Positions 35,456-44,913 of a stretch of 46,408 nucleotides of DNA are shown here, in pieces. The notes under the pieces were generated by a model. The model was not told where the DNA came from, did not search any database, and saw nothing but the letters and a program-made list of their open reading frames with translations. The stretch is taken from contig CACIHJ010000008.1 of the NCBI GenBank assembly GCA_902586435.1, positions 1 through 46,408 on the forward strand. The letters run 5' to 3'. The DNA comes from an uncultured Bacteroidota bacterium. GTDB lineage: Bacteria; Bacteroidota; Bacteroidia; Flavobacteriales; Flavobacteriaceae. The stretch's first letter is position 1. Each line of letters opens with the position of its first letter. The translations under genes and the position numbers were made by a program.

Positions 35456-36243
35456 GAATATTAGACAAGATTGTTGAAAATAAAAGAACTGAGATAATCA
35501 AATTATCCTCTGAGATTCCAACATCCTTATTGGAAAGCAAAAGTTTATTTTCTAAAGAATCCATTTCTTTAAAAGATTCTATTTTAAAAAGTCATAGTGG
35601 AATTATATGTGAATTTAAAAGAAGATCCCCTTCAAATAATAATATTAATTATAAATCAACTATTACAGAAGTTGTAAAAGGATACCAAGAAGCTGGAGCT
35701 GCTGGGTTATCAATTTTAACTAATAAAATTTACTTTGATGGAGATATTAACGATATTATTGATATAAGAAACATTTCAAATATTCCAATTTTACGAAAAG
35801 AATTCATAGTCAGTGAATATCAAGTAATCGAGTCAAAATCAATTGGAGCAGATGCAATACTATTGATTGCATCGATTCTATCAAAAGAAGAAATTTTAAA
35901 ATATAGTTCATTAGCAAAGTGTCTAGGTCTTGAAGTTTTACTTGAAGTTCATTCTGCTGATGAGTTAAATAAAATCTCTGGTAATAATATTGATGTGATT
36001 GGAATTAATAACAGAAATCTTGACACTTTAGAGATAGACATTAACAATAGTATTAAACTATATGATAAGATTCCTAACGAATTTGTTAAGATATCTGAAA
36101 GTGGGATAAGTAAAGTGGAATCAATTTTAGAACTAAAAGAGATTGGTTTCGACGGATTCTTAATTGGAGAGAATTTTATGAAAACTAATAACCCTATGGA
36201 ATCAGCTTATGATTTTATAAAAAAGGTTGAAGATGAAATTTAA
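35452..36243 (+). CDS. trpC: Indole-3-glycerol-phosphate synthase
   Basis: The 263-residue TIM barrel has CEFKRRSPS near the N-terminus, LRKEFIVSEYQ, GINNRNLDTLEID and SESGIS, all typical of TrpC. It converts CdRP to indole-3-glycerol phosphate. Its final codons overlap trpF by 11 bases. Confidence 0.97.
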   Translation: MRILDKIVENKRTEIIKLSSEIPTSLLESKSLFSKESISLKDSILKSHSGIICEFKRRSPSNNNINYKSTITEVVKGYQEAGAAGLSILTNKIYFDGDINDIIDIRNISNIPILRKEFIVSEYQVIESKSIGADAILLIASILSKEEILKYSSLAKCLGLEVLLEVHSADELNKISGNNIDVIGINNRNLDTLEIDINNSIKLYDKIPNEFVKISESGISKVESILELKEIGFDGFLIGENFMKTNNPMESAYDFIKKVEDEI

Positions 36244-36859
36244 AGTATGTGGATTATTTAACGATAAAAATATTCAGGAAATTACTGAATTAAACCCTGA
36301 TTATATTGGTCATATCTTTTGGGAAAAATCTGTTAGGTATGTGGAAAATTTAACTCCAGAATTAAAAAAAGGAATTAAAAAGACAGGCGTTTTCTTTAAT
36401 TCAAATATTGAAAATATATATGATAAAATTGAAAGTCATGGTCTTTCATGTGTTCAATTACATGGTGAAGAGTCACCTCAAATATGCAAACAGATTAAAG
36501 ACAATGGGATTGAAGTAATTAAGTCTTTTAGAATAGATGATTATTTTGATTATAATATTTTAAATAAATATGAAGATTATTGTGATTTGTTTTTATTTGA
36601 TTCAAAGTCAGAACTTCCTGGTGGGACAGGTAAATCATTTAACTGGGAAAATTTAAAAAAATATAATTTAAAAAAAGAGTTTTTTATCAGTGGTGGGATA
36701 GGACTTCACTCTGTTGATTCACTTTTTGAGCTTTTTAAAATGAATCTTCCAATATACGGTATAGATGTAAACAGTAAATTTGAAAACGAAAACCACCTAA
36801 AAAAAATTGATGAACTAAAAACTTTCATACAAATAGTAAAAAATGAAATATACAGTTGA
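36233..36859 (+). CDS. trpF: Phosphoribosylanthranilate isomerase
   Basis: I choose the ATG at 36233 (MKFKVCGLF), giving 208 residues; an upstream TTG at 36227 would add only two. The protein has the catalytic Cys in [30 protein letters not shown] and SGGIG. It isomerises PRA to CdRP. It overlaps trpC by 11 bases and trpB by 17 bases, so translation is coupled. Confidence 0.95.
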   Translation: MKFKVCGLFNDKNIQEITELNPDYIGHIFWEKSVRYVENLTPELKKGIKKTGVFFNSNIENIYDKIESHGLSCVQLHGEESPQICKQIKDNGIEVIKSFRIDDYFDYNILNKYEDYCDLFLFDSKSELPGGTGKSFNWENLKKYNLKKEFFISGGIGLHSVDSLFELFKMNLPIYGIDVNSKFENENHLKKIDELKTFIQIVKNEIYS

Positions 36860-38024
36860 CAAAAAAGGGTTTTATGGAAACTATGGAGGTGCTTTTGTAC
36901 CTGAGATGCTTTTTCCTAATCTTGATGAATTAGAGAAAAATTATAATAAGATAATCGGTGATAAAGATTTTCAAAATGATTACAATAATCTTTTAAAGGA
37001 CTATGTCGGTAGGCCTACTCCTCTTTATTTTGCAGAAAGAATTTCGGAGAAGTATAAATGCAAAATTTATCTCAAAAGAGAAGACCTATGTCATACTGGT
37101 GCACATAAAATTAACAATACCATTGGGCAAATATTACTTGCAAAAAGATTAGGAAAAAAAAGAATAATTGCTGAAACTGGTGCTGGTCAGCATGGTGTAG
37201 CTACAGCAACAGTTTGCGCATTGGCAGGAATAGAATGTGTTATATACATGGGAGCTGTTGACATTAAAAGACAGGCACCTAATGTAGCTAGAATGAAAAT
37301 GCTTGGCGCAAGTGTAGTTTCTGCTGAATCTGGAAGTAAAACCCTTAAAGATGCAACCAATGAAGCAATAAGAGATTGGATTAATAATCCTGTTACAACT
37401 CATTATATTATCGGATCAGTAGTTGGTCCTCATCCATATCCTGATATGGTTGCTAAATTTCAATCTGTTATTTCTACAGAAATAAGATCTCAGTTATTAG
37501 AAAAAGAAGGAACTGAAAGTCCAAACTACTTAATAGCTAATATTGGAGGTGGGAGTAATGCAGCTGGATTATATTATAATTATTTAGAAGATCATAATGT
37601 CAAAATAATTTCAGTGGAAGCAGCTGGTAAAGGAGTTGAGTCAGGAAAAAGTGCTGCTACTTCAGTTCTTGGAAAAATAGGTATTATTCATGGAAGTAAG
37701 ACACTCTTAATGCAAACAAATGATGGCCAGATAACTGAGCCCTACTCAATTTCTGCAGGATTAGATTATCCAGGGGTTGGACCACTGCATGCACATTTAT
37801 TGGAAACTAAAAGGGCAGAATTTATGTCTATTACAGATGATGATGCAATGCTTGCAGGATTGGAAATCTCAAAGCTTGAGGGTATAATCCCTGCTATAGA
37901 AACAGCACATGCTTTTGCAGCATTCAATTATTTAGATTTTAAATCTGATGACATTATAGTAGTTAATTTCTCTGGAAGAGGAGATAAAGACTTGAATACT
38001 TACATTGATTATTTTAATTTATGA
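36843..38024 (+). CDS. trpB: Tryptophan synthase beta chain
   Basis: The 393-residue PLP enzyme has Lys89 in HTGAHKINN as the cofactor lysine, [14 protein letters not shown], and the phosphate-binding GGGSNAAG. It condenses indole with serine. Length is normal for TrpB1-type enzymes. It overlaps trpA by 4 bases. Confidence 0.98.
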   Translation: MKYTVDKKGFYGNYGGAFVPEMLFPNLDELEKNYNKIIGDKDFQNDYNNLLKDYVGRPTPLYFAERISEKYKCKIYLKREDLCHTGAHKINNTIGQILLAKRLGKKRIIAETGAGQHGVATATVCALAGIECVIYMGAVDIKRQAPNVARMKMLGASVVSAESGSKTLKDATNEAIRDWINNPVTTHYIIGSVVGPHPYPDMVAKFQSVISTEIRSQLLEKEGTESPNYLIANIGGGSNAAGLYYNYLEDHNVKIISVEAAGKGVESGKSAATSVLGKIGIIHGSKTLLMQTNDGQITEPYSISAGLDYPGVGPLHAHLLETKRAEFMSITDDDAMLAGLEISKLEGIIPAIETAHAFAAFNYLDFKSDDIIVVNFSGRGDKDLNTYIDYFNL

Positions 38025-38788
38025 TGAATAGGATTGACAAAAAATTAAAAGAAGAAGGAAAGTTATTATCAATATACTTTACAGCTGGATATCCTAGTAA
38101 AGATGATACAGTGGATATTATTTTTAAACTCCAGGAATCCGGTGTTGATATGATAGAAATAGGTCTTCCTTTCAGTGATCCACTAGCAGATGGACCTACA
38201 ATTCAAGATAGCTCCAGTGAGGCAATTAAAAATGGAATGAATACGAATGTTTTGTTTAATCAATTAAAAGGAATCAGAAATAAAGTCTCAATTCCACTAA
38301 TTATAATGGGATATTTTAATCCTATTCTTCAATATGGAGTAGAAGACTTTTGTAAAAAATGTAATGAAATTGGAATTGATGGCCTAATTATACCCGACCT
38401 TCCTATGGATTATTATGAAGAAAATTATAAATCAATATTTAAGAAATATGAGATTTATAATATGTTCTTAATAGCCCCTCAGACTTCAGATGAAAGAATT
38501 AAAAAGATTGATTCTATATCTGATGGTTTTATTTATATGGTTAGTTCTTCAAGTATAACTGGGTCTAAAGACTCATTTAGTTCTGAACAGTTAGAATATT
38601 TTGAAAGAATTGAAAAGATGAATCTTAAAACTCCGAGAATAACTGGTTTTGGTGTGGCAAATAAAAAAACATTTGAAGCTGCAGTAAAATTTTCAAAAGG
38701 AGCAATTATAGGATCAGCATTTATTAAAAATCTTGATTCAGGTGGAATTGAATCAATTGATAAATTTATTAAATCTATTAGGGATTAA
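38021..38788 (+). CDS. trpA: Tryptophan synthase alpha chain
   Basis: The 255-residue TIM barrel has FTAGYPS, and [18 protein letters not shown] with the catalytic Glu (about 46) and Asp (about 57), then GFGVANKK near the end. It cleaves indole-3-glycerol phosphate to indole. It is the last gene of trpEGDCFBA and ends 1 base from a convergent lipoprotein gene, so no separate terminator is visible. Confidence 0.97.
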   Translation: MMNRIDKKLKEEGKLLSIYFTAGYPSKDDTVDIIFKLQESGVDMIEIGLPFSDPLADGPTIQDSSSEAIKNGMNTNVLFNQLKGIRNKVSIPLIIMGYFNPILQYGVEDFCKKCNEIGIDGLIIPDLPMDYYEENYKSIFKKYEIYNMFLIAPQTSDERIKKIDSISDGFIYMVSSSSITGSKDSFSSEQLEYFERIEKMNLKTPRITGFGVANKKTFEAAVKFSKGAIIGSAFIKNLDSGGIESIDKFIKSIRD

Positions 38789-38789
38789 T

Positions 38790-39419
38790 TTAGTAAGATC
38801 TTAAAGTACCTCCAGGTAAAATGCCAAATCTTATTCCAAAACTAACATAGTTTGGAAAATTATATTCATAGTGTTTTTCAAATGATGACCTACCAATTTT
38901 TTTATCTAAAAATACAGCAGTGCCGGTATCCCATTCATAACCCAATCTAATATTTGTAATATTAAAACCAACTTTTGTCTTAAGATTGTCAGCCCCACCT
39001 TCAACAATATTAGATCGAATCTCAGCAAAAGGAGAGTTATAGTCCCATCCATTAAGATAATATCTCAGACTATGATTTATTCTAACTGTCATATCAAGTT
39101 CTTTTCCACCTCCTGCTTGACTATTTTCATTAAACCATATTTCATTAGAATCTGAAAATCTAGCACTATAATAATCACTTGCCCTAACCCCGAAGCTAAG
39201 TCCAGTTGAAAAGCTCTCATCAATGCCAATTGAGCCACCAACAGACATTTCAATAGAGTGCACTTCAATTGTTCCTTCCGAAAGATTATCCGGATCTTCA
39301 ATTGGAAAATCCATCTCTAGATCTGCTAAAAGAGGTAATGGAGAAAAAGTAGCACATGAAGCTAAGCTAAATAAAAACAATAAAGCAAAGAATTTCCTAA
39401 TCATATGCTTTTGTATCAT
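38790..39419 (-). CDS. Lipoprotein of unknown function
   Basis: The 209-residue protein has a lipoprotein signal with lipobox LASC (about Cys22). The mature part is rich in alternating beta-strand-like segments (SVGGSIGIDESFSTGLSFGV, FNITNIRLGYEW, YVSFGIRFGI), resembling a small outer-membrane beta-barrel or a beta-sandwich. The ATG overlaps the stop of the upstream secreted protein by 4 bases, so the two probably work together. I recognise no family. Confidence 0.8.
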   Translation of the reverse strand: MIQKHMIRKFFALLFLFSLASCATFSPLPLLADLEMDFPIEDPDNLSEGTIEVHSIEMSVGGSIGIDESFSTGLSFGVRASDYYSARFSDSNEIWFNENSQAGGGKELDMTVRINHSLRYYLNGWDYNSPFAEIRSNIVEGGADNLKTKVGFNITNIRLGYEWDTGTAVFLDKKIGRSSFEKHYEYNFPNYVSFGIRFGILPGGTLRSY

Positions 39420-40078
39420 AGCCTACTTTGAATTTCTTCTATTAATCCTTCGTACTTTCTCATAATTCTCTGCCATGCTCTAAATCGCTCATCATCTCTA
39501 GGACTTACTTGCCCTCTAGCTCTTTCAGAAACAATTTTAAATCTTACTTCTATAGGGTCTTCATCACTAACTCTAGCAATCAATCTTGTTCTAATTGTAA
39601 ATTCATCAAATGTATCAACAACCCATGAAGTTCTTAGATAGTTCACATCATTATCATTAACTTCAAGAGCATCAAAATTTTCAATAACTAGTCTTACAGC
39701 ATTTTTCCAGACTTCATCTAAATTTCCACGCCTAGGGTTAACAATAATATCATTGTTAGCTAAATCACTTGAAAAAGTAGCATCAAAAGAATCGTCTCTT
39801 GAAAGTGCAATAAATTCTGTTTTTTGCATTTTTGGCATACCCTTTTGTCTACAAAATTTTTTAATTTCAGTTATGTAACCTGTACCTGATACTTGAACTG
39901 TTATACATTCATTTTTTGGGATTTTAATACCTGCTACACTTCCCTGCCCAACTATTTGGCCATTAATAAATATATTGTGTGAGTTATTGTTAGTATTGAT
40001 TGTTGAGCCGCCACCCAAAAGTTGTGAATATGTGCCCGTAGTAAATAATAAAGAAAGGATTAATATTAGGTTTTTCAT
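39416..40078 (-). CDS. Secreted protein of unknown function
   Basis: The 220-residue protein has a Sec signal peptide (cleavage near TYSQ, about residue 18). A short Gly/Asn-rich N-terminal stretch is followed by an alpha/beta domain with VWKNAVRLVIENFDALEVND and YLRTSWVVDTF. The C-terminus is strongly charged and helical. It contains two Cys residues at about 58 and 75. I do not recognise the family. It is coupled to the downstream lipoprotein gene. Confidence 0.8.
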   Translation of the reverse strand: MKNLILILSLLFTTGTYSQLLGGGSTINTNNNSHNIFINGQIVGQGSVAGIKIPKNECITVQVSGTGYITEIKKFCRQKGMPKMQKTEFIALSRDDSFDATFSSDLANNDIIVNPRRGNLDEVWKNAVRLVIENFDALEVNDNDVNYLRTSWVVDTFDEFTIRTRLIARVSDEDPIEVRFKIVSERARGQVSPRDDERFRAWQRIMRKYEGLIEEIQSRL

Positions 40079-40111
40079 AATATCTTTTTATTTCAATATA
40101 AAAAAATTTAA

Positions 40112-40996
40112 TTATAATTGAAAAGATTTGAAATCAGAAAATTTTGAACTTTCTTGATTTTGAAAATCAAATACAGTGAAGAACCCTCCCCCTCCAGATC
40201 CACAAAGTTTCATGAAATATGAATTAGTGTTTAATCCATACTCCCACTTCTCTTTTATTTGATTTGGTATCATCTCTTGAAAATTGTTGAGTGTTATTTC
40301 AGATAAATCTTTAATTGAATCTTGGAAGGAACTTGAATTATTTAAAAGATTATCTATACAGACATTAGTCTTGCTAATGAAGTCATTATTAAAAAAAGCA
40401 TTAAAGTCAGTATCTTTCATTTTCATATTAAACATCTCAATCATTTCTTTAGTTGAAGCATTTATATTACTATCAATTAAATAAATCCTATAATCTCTGT
40501 AGTCTATATCATCCAGAAGTTTGATTTTTTGGTTTGAAAGTAAAATAGGTTTACTATAAAAAGAGACAAGTGGATCAAAGCCTGAAGATTTTCCATGGAA
40601 TTTGGACTCAATAATTGATAAAATATTTTTAATTTCCATGATTTCTAGATTATTTACATCTATTCTTGAATACTTATGAAATATTGATGTAACCAGTGCA
40701 CCACTACTTCCAACTCCAGATGCTATGGGAATATTACTGTCAAAATGAAGACCTAATTCTATGTCTTTTTTTAAGTTTTGAATATCGATTACATCATTAA
40801 TAGTTGAATTTTCGTAGATGAAGTGATATAATTCAATCAATTCATCATTAGAGTGTTTTTGATCTTGATTTAATTTTGTAGACTTATTAAGAAAACCATA
40901 AAATTCTTTAAATGGAACCGATAATGCATTAGAATTTGAGATAATTCCATATTCACCAAATAGTAGAACTTTTGAATAAAAATTTTTCCTTTCCAT
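40112..40996 (-). CDS. Mevalonate kinase (GHMP family)
   Basis: I place the start at the ATG at 40996 (MERKNFYSKVLLFGEYG), which overlaps the upstream stop by one base (TGATG). The 294-residue GHMP kinase has the N-terminal VLLFGEYGIIS, the ATP motif PIASGVGSSGALV and the C-terminal CGSGGGGFF. The adjacent decarboxylase supports mevalonate or phosphomevalonate kinase; mevalonate kinase is the usual assignment for this pair in Flavobacteriia. Confidence 0.85.
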   Translation of the reverse strand: MERKNFYSKVLLFGEYGIISNSNALSVPFKEFYGFLNKSTKLNQDQKHSNDELIELYHFIYENSTINDVIDIQNLKKDIELGLHFDSNIPIASGVGSSGALVTSIFHKYSRIDVNNLEIMEIKNILSIIESKFHGKSSGFDPLVSFYSKPILLSNQKIKLLDDIDYRDYRIYLIDSNINASTKEMIEMFNMKMKDTDFNAFFNNDFISKTNVCIDNLLNNSSSFQDSIKDLSEITLNNFQEMIPNQIKEKWEYGLNTNSYFMKLCGSGGGGFFTVFDFQNQESSKFSDFKSFQL

Positions 40997-42069
40997 CAAT
41001 TTATCTTTTCAGGACCACTACCAACTTTATCCTCAATATATTTATTCGATGAGCAGTATTTTATCAATTCGTTATTAATAAAATCTGAAATTTTATCTTT
41101 TATATTATTTGGATAAAGTAAATGAACATTTGAACCTGCATCCAAAGTAAAACATATAGGGAGTTTACTTTCAGACCTATACTCAGTTATCTTAGATATC
41201 ACTTTCAAAGTATTTGGTTTCATTAGGATGTAGCTTGGATTAGATGTTAACATTAGTGAGTGGATCATTAAAGCTTCAGATTCTGCTATACTTATAAACC
41301 CATCTAAATCTCCACTTTTTAATATATTTTTAAGATCTATCACGTTCTTTCTAGCTATATCATAACGTTGATTAGAGAATGGATTTTTATTCATTAATTT
41401 ATGACCTTCTGTACTGGATATTTTTTTTTGTCCAGGGTCAATTATCAAGATCGTATCATTAAAATCTTTAAATATTTCATGTGTTTGATTTGAAATATTT
41501 ACTGCATACAAGTCATTACTGTTTTCATATGCTTCTGACTCTCCCCAAATTACAACTGGCCCACAGGTACTTCTTGAAGCACTTCCTGAACCAATTCTAG
41601 ATATAAATGAAGCTTTTTTCCAGAAAAAATCATCTGACATTTCTGAGTTATTCATCTTTTCAAAATCAACTAAACAAGCAGATAAGGCTGCCATTGAAGA
41701 TGCTGATGAAGCAATACCACTACTATGAGGAAAGTTGTTTTTAGATTTGATTTCTATATCATGATTTAGAATAAATGGAAAGTATTTATCAATTTTTTTA
41801 AAAAAAGCTCGTGTTTTATCTTCAAAAGCTATATTTGTTTCTCCTTCAAATTCAAACTTCAAATTTGAATTATTATTACTCTTAGGTTTTAAAGAAAGTG
41901 AGGTAGTTGTTATAGATTCATTTAATGTAAGACTAATTGAAGGATTCTGAGGAATTTGATTTTCCAATTTTCCCCAGTATTTTACGATTGCTATATTACT
42001 TGGTGCAGTCCATTTAACTATACCATCTAATTTAATGTCTTTAGAAAAGATAAAATCTTTTTCATTCAT
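40996..42069 (-). CDS. mvaD: Diphosphomevalonate decarboxylase
   Basis: The 357-residue GHMP enzyme has the family start WTAPSNIAIVKYWGKLENQI followed by NPSISLTLN, then SSGIASSASSMAALS, and RSTCGPVVIWGE. It converts mevalonate diphosphate to isopentenyl diphosphate. Together with the downstream kinase it indicates a mevalonate route for isoprenoids, as known in many Flavobacteriia. It is 15 bases after the flavoprotein gene. Confidence 0.93.
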   Translation of the reverse strand: MNEKDFIFSKDIKLDGIVKWTAPSNIAIVKYWGKLENQIPQNPSISLTLNESITTTSLSLKPKSNNNSNLKFEFEGETNIAFEDKTRAFFKKIDKYFPFILNHDIEIKSKNNFPHSSGIASSASSMAALSACLVDFEKMNNSEMSDDFFWKKASFISRIGSGSASRSTCGPVVIWGESEAYENSNDLYAVNISNQTHEIFKDFNDTILIIDPGQKKISSTEGHKLMNKNPFSNQRYDIARKNVIDLKNILKSGDLDGFISIAESEALMIHSLMLTSNPSYILMKPNTLKVISKITEYRSESKLPICFTLDAGSNVHLLYPNNIKDKISDFINNELIKYCSSNKYIEDKVGSGPEKIN

Positions 42070-42084
42070 TCTTTAAAATGAAGT

Positions 42085-43137
42085 TTAGTTTATTTTACTA
42101 ATATTAATCCTTTTTGCCTCTTTTTTACTTCCGTCAAAACCTTCTACCCCACTAATAGTAGTATATTTAAGAGTATTTTTCTTGCCAGGATTTAACAAAT
42201 TATATGCACTATGACACATAACAGCAGCCTCATGAAATCCACTTAAAATCAAATTAAGTTTTCCGGGATATGTGTTCACATCTCCTATTGCATATATTCC
42301 TTTAATATTTGTTTGATAGTCAAGACTGTTATTAACTAAAATAGCATTATTTTCAATTTCCAGACCCCAATCTTTAATTGGACCAAGTTTTGGTACTAGT
42401 CCAAATAAAGGAATGAAATAATCGACAATAATTTCTTTAGATTTACCATCAATATCAACAATAACTGAATCAAGTTTTGAAGATCCTTTAAGAGAAATTA
42501 CTTGAGCAGGTGTTAAAACTTCAATTTTTCCTTCATTCTTAAGATCTTGAACATTAGATACAGAATCATCTGCACCTCTAAATTCATTCCTCCTATGAAT
42601 AAGGATTACTTTTTTAGCAATATCTGATAGAAATAAAGTCCAGTCTAATGCAGAGTCTCCTCCTCCTGCAATTAAAACAACTTTATCTTTATATTTTTCA
42701 GGATCTTTAATTAAATAATCGACACCTTTATCTTCAAACTTTGCAAGATTTTCTAGGTTTGGTTTTCTCGGAGTAAAGGTACCCAGCCCTCCTGCAATAG
42801 CAATAATTTTAGATTGATGTTTTGTTCCTTTATCTGTTGTTACTATAAAAGATTCTTCACTATTTCTCTCTAATGTTAATGCAGTTTCCCCAAGAGTATA
42901 ACCAGGGTTAAATGGTTTAATTTGTTCTAATAACTTTTTAATTAAATCTCCTGCGATAATTTCTGGATATCCTGGTATATCATATATAGGTTTTTTTGGA
43001 TATAGTTCAATACATTGACCTCCAGGCTGGGCTAAAGAGTCTAATATGTGACATTTAAGTTTTAATAGACCTGCTTCAAAAACAGAAAATAGTCCAGTTG
43101 GACCCCCTCCTATAATTAAAATATCTGTTTTAATCAT
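42085..43137 (-). CDS. Ferredoxin-NADP reductase-like flavoprotein (thioredoxin-reductase fold)
   Basis: The 350-residue protein has the FAD motif IIGGGPTGLFS, GGQCIELYPKKPIYDIPG, an NAD(P) motif GGGDSALDW, and AIGDVNTYPGKLNLILSGFHE near the end. It lacks the CxxC pair of thioredoxin reductases, which fits YumC-type ferredoxin-NADP reductases. It lies 11 bases after a NifU-domain gene, so a link to Fe-S or ferredoxin metabolism is plausible. Confidence 0.88.
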   Translation of the reverse strand: MIKTDILIIGGGPTGLFSVFEAGLLKLKCHILDSLAQPGGQCIELYPKKPIYDIPGYPEIIAGDLIKKLLEQIKPFNPGYTLGETALTLERNSEESFIVTTDKGTKHQSKIIAIAGGLGTFTPRKPNLENLAKFEDKGVDYLIKDPEKYKDKVVLIAGGGDSALDWTLFLSDIAKKVILIHRRNEFRGADDSVSNVQDLKNEGKIEVLTPAQVISLKGSSKLDSVIVDIDGKSKEIIVDYFIPLFGLVPKLGPIKDWGLEIENNAILVNNSLDYQTNIKGIYAIGDVNTYPGKLNLILSGFHEAAVMCHSAYNLLNPGKKNTLKYTTISGVEGFDGSKKEAKRINISKIN

Positions 43138-43148
43138 ATGGATAAAAA

Positions 43149-43382
43149 TTAGACTGAATTTACTTCTTCAATATGAGGTACGTGTTTTTTAATTATAGTC
43201 TCAACTCCTAACTTAAGAGTCATTTGATTTACTTTACAATCAACACAAGCCCCATGAAGTTTCACATTGACAATTTTATTATCAGAAATCGATTCTAAGG
43301 AAATATCACCACCATCTTTTTCCAAGAAAGGTCTTATTTCATCTAATGCTATTAATACTTTTTCTTCTACTTCTTTTATCAT
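43149..43382 (-). CDS. NifU C-terminal-domain Fe-S scaffold protein
   Basis: The 77-residue protein is a single NifU C-terminal domain, with IRPFLEKDGGDISLESI and the CxxC at Cys46 and Cys49 in HGACVDCK. This class carries or delivers a 4Fe-4S cluster. It overlaps the Mrp gene by 4 bases, a common pairing in Bacteroidota. Confidence 0.92.
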   Translation of the reverse strand: MIKEVEEKVLIALDEIRPFLEKDGGDISLESISDNKIVNVKLHGACVDCKVNQMTLKLGVETIIKKHVPHIEEVNSV

Positions 43383-44518
43383 GATTTTTTATTAATTGCT
43401 GAACACCCTACTAAATTAGTAATTTTAACAATCTTAGTAGGAGGTAATTCAGTATTTCTTTTTATTAACTCCTCTACAAGAACCTTTGATATATCTCTAA
43501 ATTTATTTTCAATTACTGAGTCTTCTTGAAGTGATGCAGGTCTACCAAAATCTGAAGCTTCTCTTAAGCTTTTAAATATAGGTATCTCACCTAAAAAATT
43601 AATGTCTAAATCTTTAGCAAGATATTTAACTCCACTTTCTCCAAATATGAAATGCTTAACTTCTGGCTCTTCATCTGAAATGAAGTATGACATGTTTTCT
43701 ACAAGACCTAAAATCGGGACATTAATAGTTTCTTGTTGAAACATCTTAATACCTCTTCTAGCATCAGCTAATGCTACATTTTGAGGCGTACTAATTATTA
43801 CAGCTCCACTTATGGGAATAGATTGAACTAAACTGAGATGAATATCTCCAGTCCCAGGTGGTAAATCCAAGAATAAGAAATCTAACTCTCCCCAATTAGT
43901 ATCAAAAATCATTTGTTTAAGTGCTTTTGAAGCCATCGGACCTCTCCAAACTACAGCTTCATCAAGTTTTGTAAAAAAACCTATTGACATCAATTTGATT
44001 CCATAGCTTTCGATAGGATTAATTTTAGAAACACCATCTACCTTAGTTGATTTAGGTACATATCCCTCAACATCTAACATTGTAGGGATAGATGGTCCAT
44101 ATATATCTGTATCTAATATACCTACTTTGCAACCCATTTTAGCTAACATTGCAGCAGTATTAACCGTAAAAGTAGATTTTCCAACACCTCCTTTGGCTGA
44201 AGAAATTGCAATTATAGAGTCAACTCCAGATAATTCCTTTTTAATACTCTGATTCTCAGGCTTAGGTTGTTTTTTAATTTTAGTATTAAATTTAATTTTA
44301 GCTTTACTATTAATTTTTTTGTGTATTGTGGTAGTTATTTCTCCTTCCAACTTTTTTCTAGCTTGGAGTGTTGGATTATCCATAACCAAATCGATATCTA
44401 CTTCCAAATCAAATACCATTATATTAGCAATAACTCCAGATTTTATAATACTATCTTTCGAACCAGATGAATACACGTCTTCTAATACTTTAGAAATTGT
44501 TTTTTTATCTAATACCAT
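43379..44518 (-). CDS. Mrp/ApbC-type Fe-S carrier P-loop ATPase
   Basis: The 379-residue protein has an N-terminal MIP18/DUF59 domain (about 1-82) and the deviant Walker A SSAKGGVGKST (107-116), then DTDIYGPSIP and DLPPGTGD. The C-terminal CxxC found in many Mrp proteins after NMSYF is absent here (FISDEEPE follows); this is common in Bacteroidota. It loads or transfers Fe-S clusters. A clear -7 box lies just upstream. Confidence 0.93.
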   Translation of the reverse strand: MVLDKKTISKVLEDVYSSGSKDSIIKSGVIANIMVFDLEVDIDLVMDNPTLQARKKLEGEITTTIHKKINSKAKIKFNTKIKKQPKPENQSIKKELSGVDSIIAISSAKGGVGKSTFTVNTAAMLAKMGCKVGILDTDIYGPSIPTMLDVEGYVPKSTKVDGVSKINPIESYGIKLMSIGFFTKLDEAVVWRGPMASKALKQMIFDTNWGELDFLFLDLPPGTGDIHLSLVQSIPISGAVIISTPQNVALADARRGIKMFQQETINVPILGLVENMSYFISDEEPEVKHFIFGESGVKYLAKDLDINFLGEIPIFKSLREASDFGRPASLQEDSVIENKFRDISKVLVEELIKRNTELPPTKIVKITNLVGCSAINKKS

Positions 44519-44534
44519 ATTTTAATAATATATA

Positions 44535-44542
44535 CAAAGATA
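44535..44542 (-). promoter_or_regulatory. Candidate -7 box of the mrp operon
   Basis: On the minus strand TATCTTTG matches TAnnTTTG and lies 16 bases before the mrp ATG, in the 64-base gap after the alkyltransferase-like gene. It may drive mrp, nifU-domain, flavoprotein and the mevalonate genes, which follow with short gaps. Confidence 0.5.
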
Positions 44543-44582
44543 CTGTTAACTAGGAATTTAAAATATTTTAATATTGAAAAAA

Positions 44583-44900
44583 TTACTCTGGTTTCCAGAA
44601 TTTAGTTTCAAATTCTTGTACTTGATTATCTATTACATTGACACCTTCATTCTGGAGCAATTGTTCCATTAAATCTCGACCAAAAAAATGATGTTTTCCA
44701 GTCAATAGTCCGTTTCTATTAACTACTCTATGAGCTGGAATTGATGAATCATTATGAGATGAATTAAGTGCCCATCCTACAACTCTTGAACTAGATGGTG
44801 CTCCAATAAATTTTGCTATTGCCCCATATGTAGTTACTCGACCATATGGAACTTTTCTTACTGTCATATAAACCTTTTTGTAAAAATCATCCTCAATCAT
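44583..44900 (-). CDS. Alkyltransferase-like protein (ATL, MGMT homologue without Cys)
   Basis: I start at the ATG at 44900 (MIEDDFYKKVYMTVRKVPYG), giving 105 residues; a longer frame overlaps the kinase gene. It has the MGMT DNA-binding fold with RVTTYGAIAKFIG, SRVVGWAL and the active-site region SIPAHRVVNRNG. The acceptor Cys of PCHR is Ala56 here, so it cannot remove alkyl groups. ATL proteins bind O6-alkylguanine and hand it to nucleotide excision repair. It lies 13 bases after the histidine kinase gene. Confidence 0.9.
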   Translation of the reverse strand: MIEDDFYKKVYMTVRKVPYGRVTTYGAIAKFIGAPSSSRVVGWALNSSHNDSSIPAHRVVNRNGLLTGKHHFFGRDLMEQLLQNEGVNVIDNQVQEFETKFWKPE

Positions 44901-44913
44901 AAAATTTTTATTC

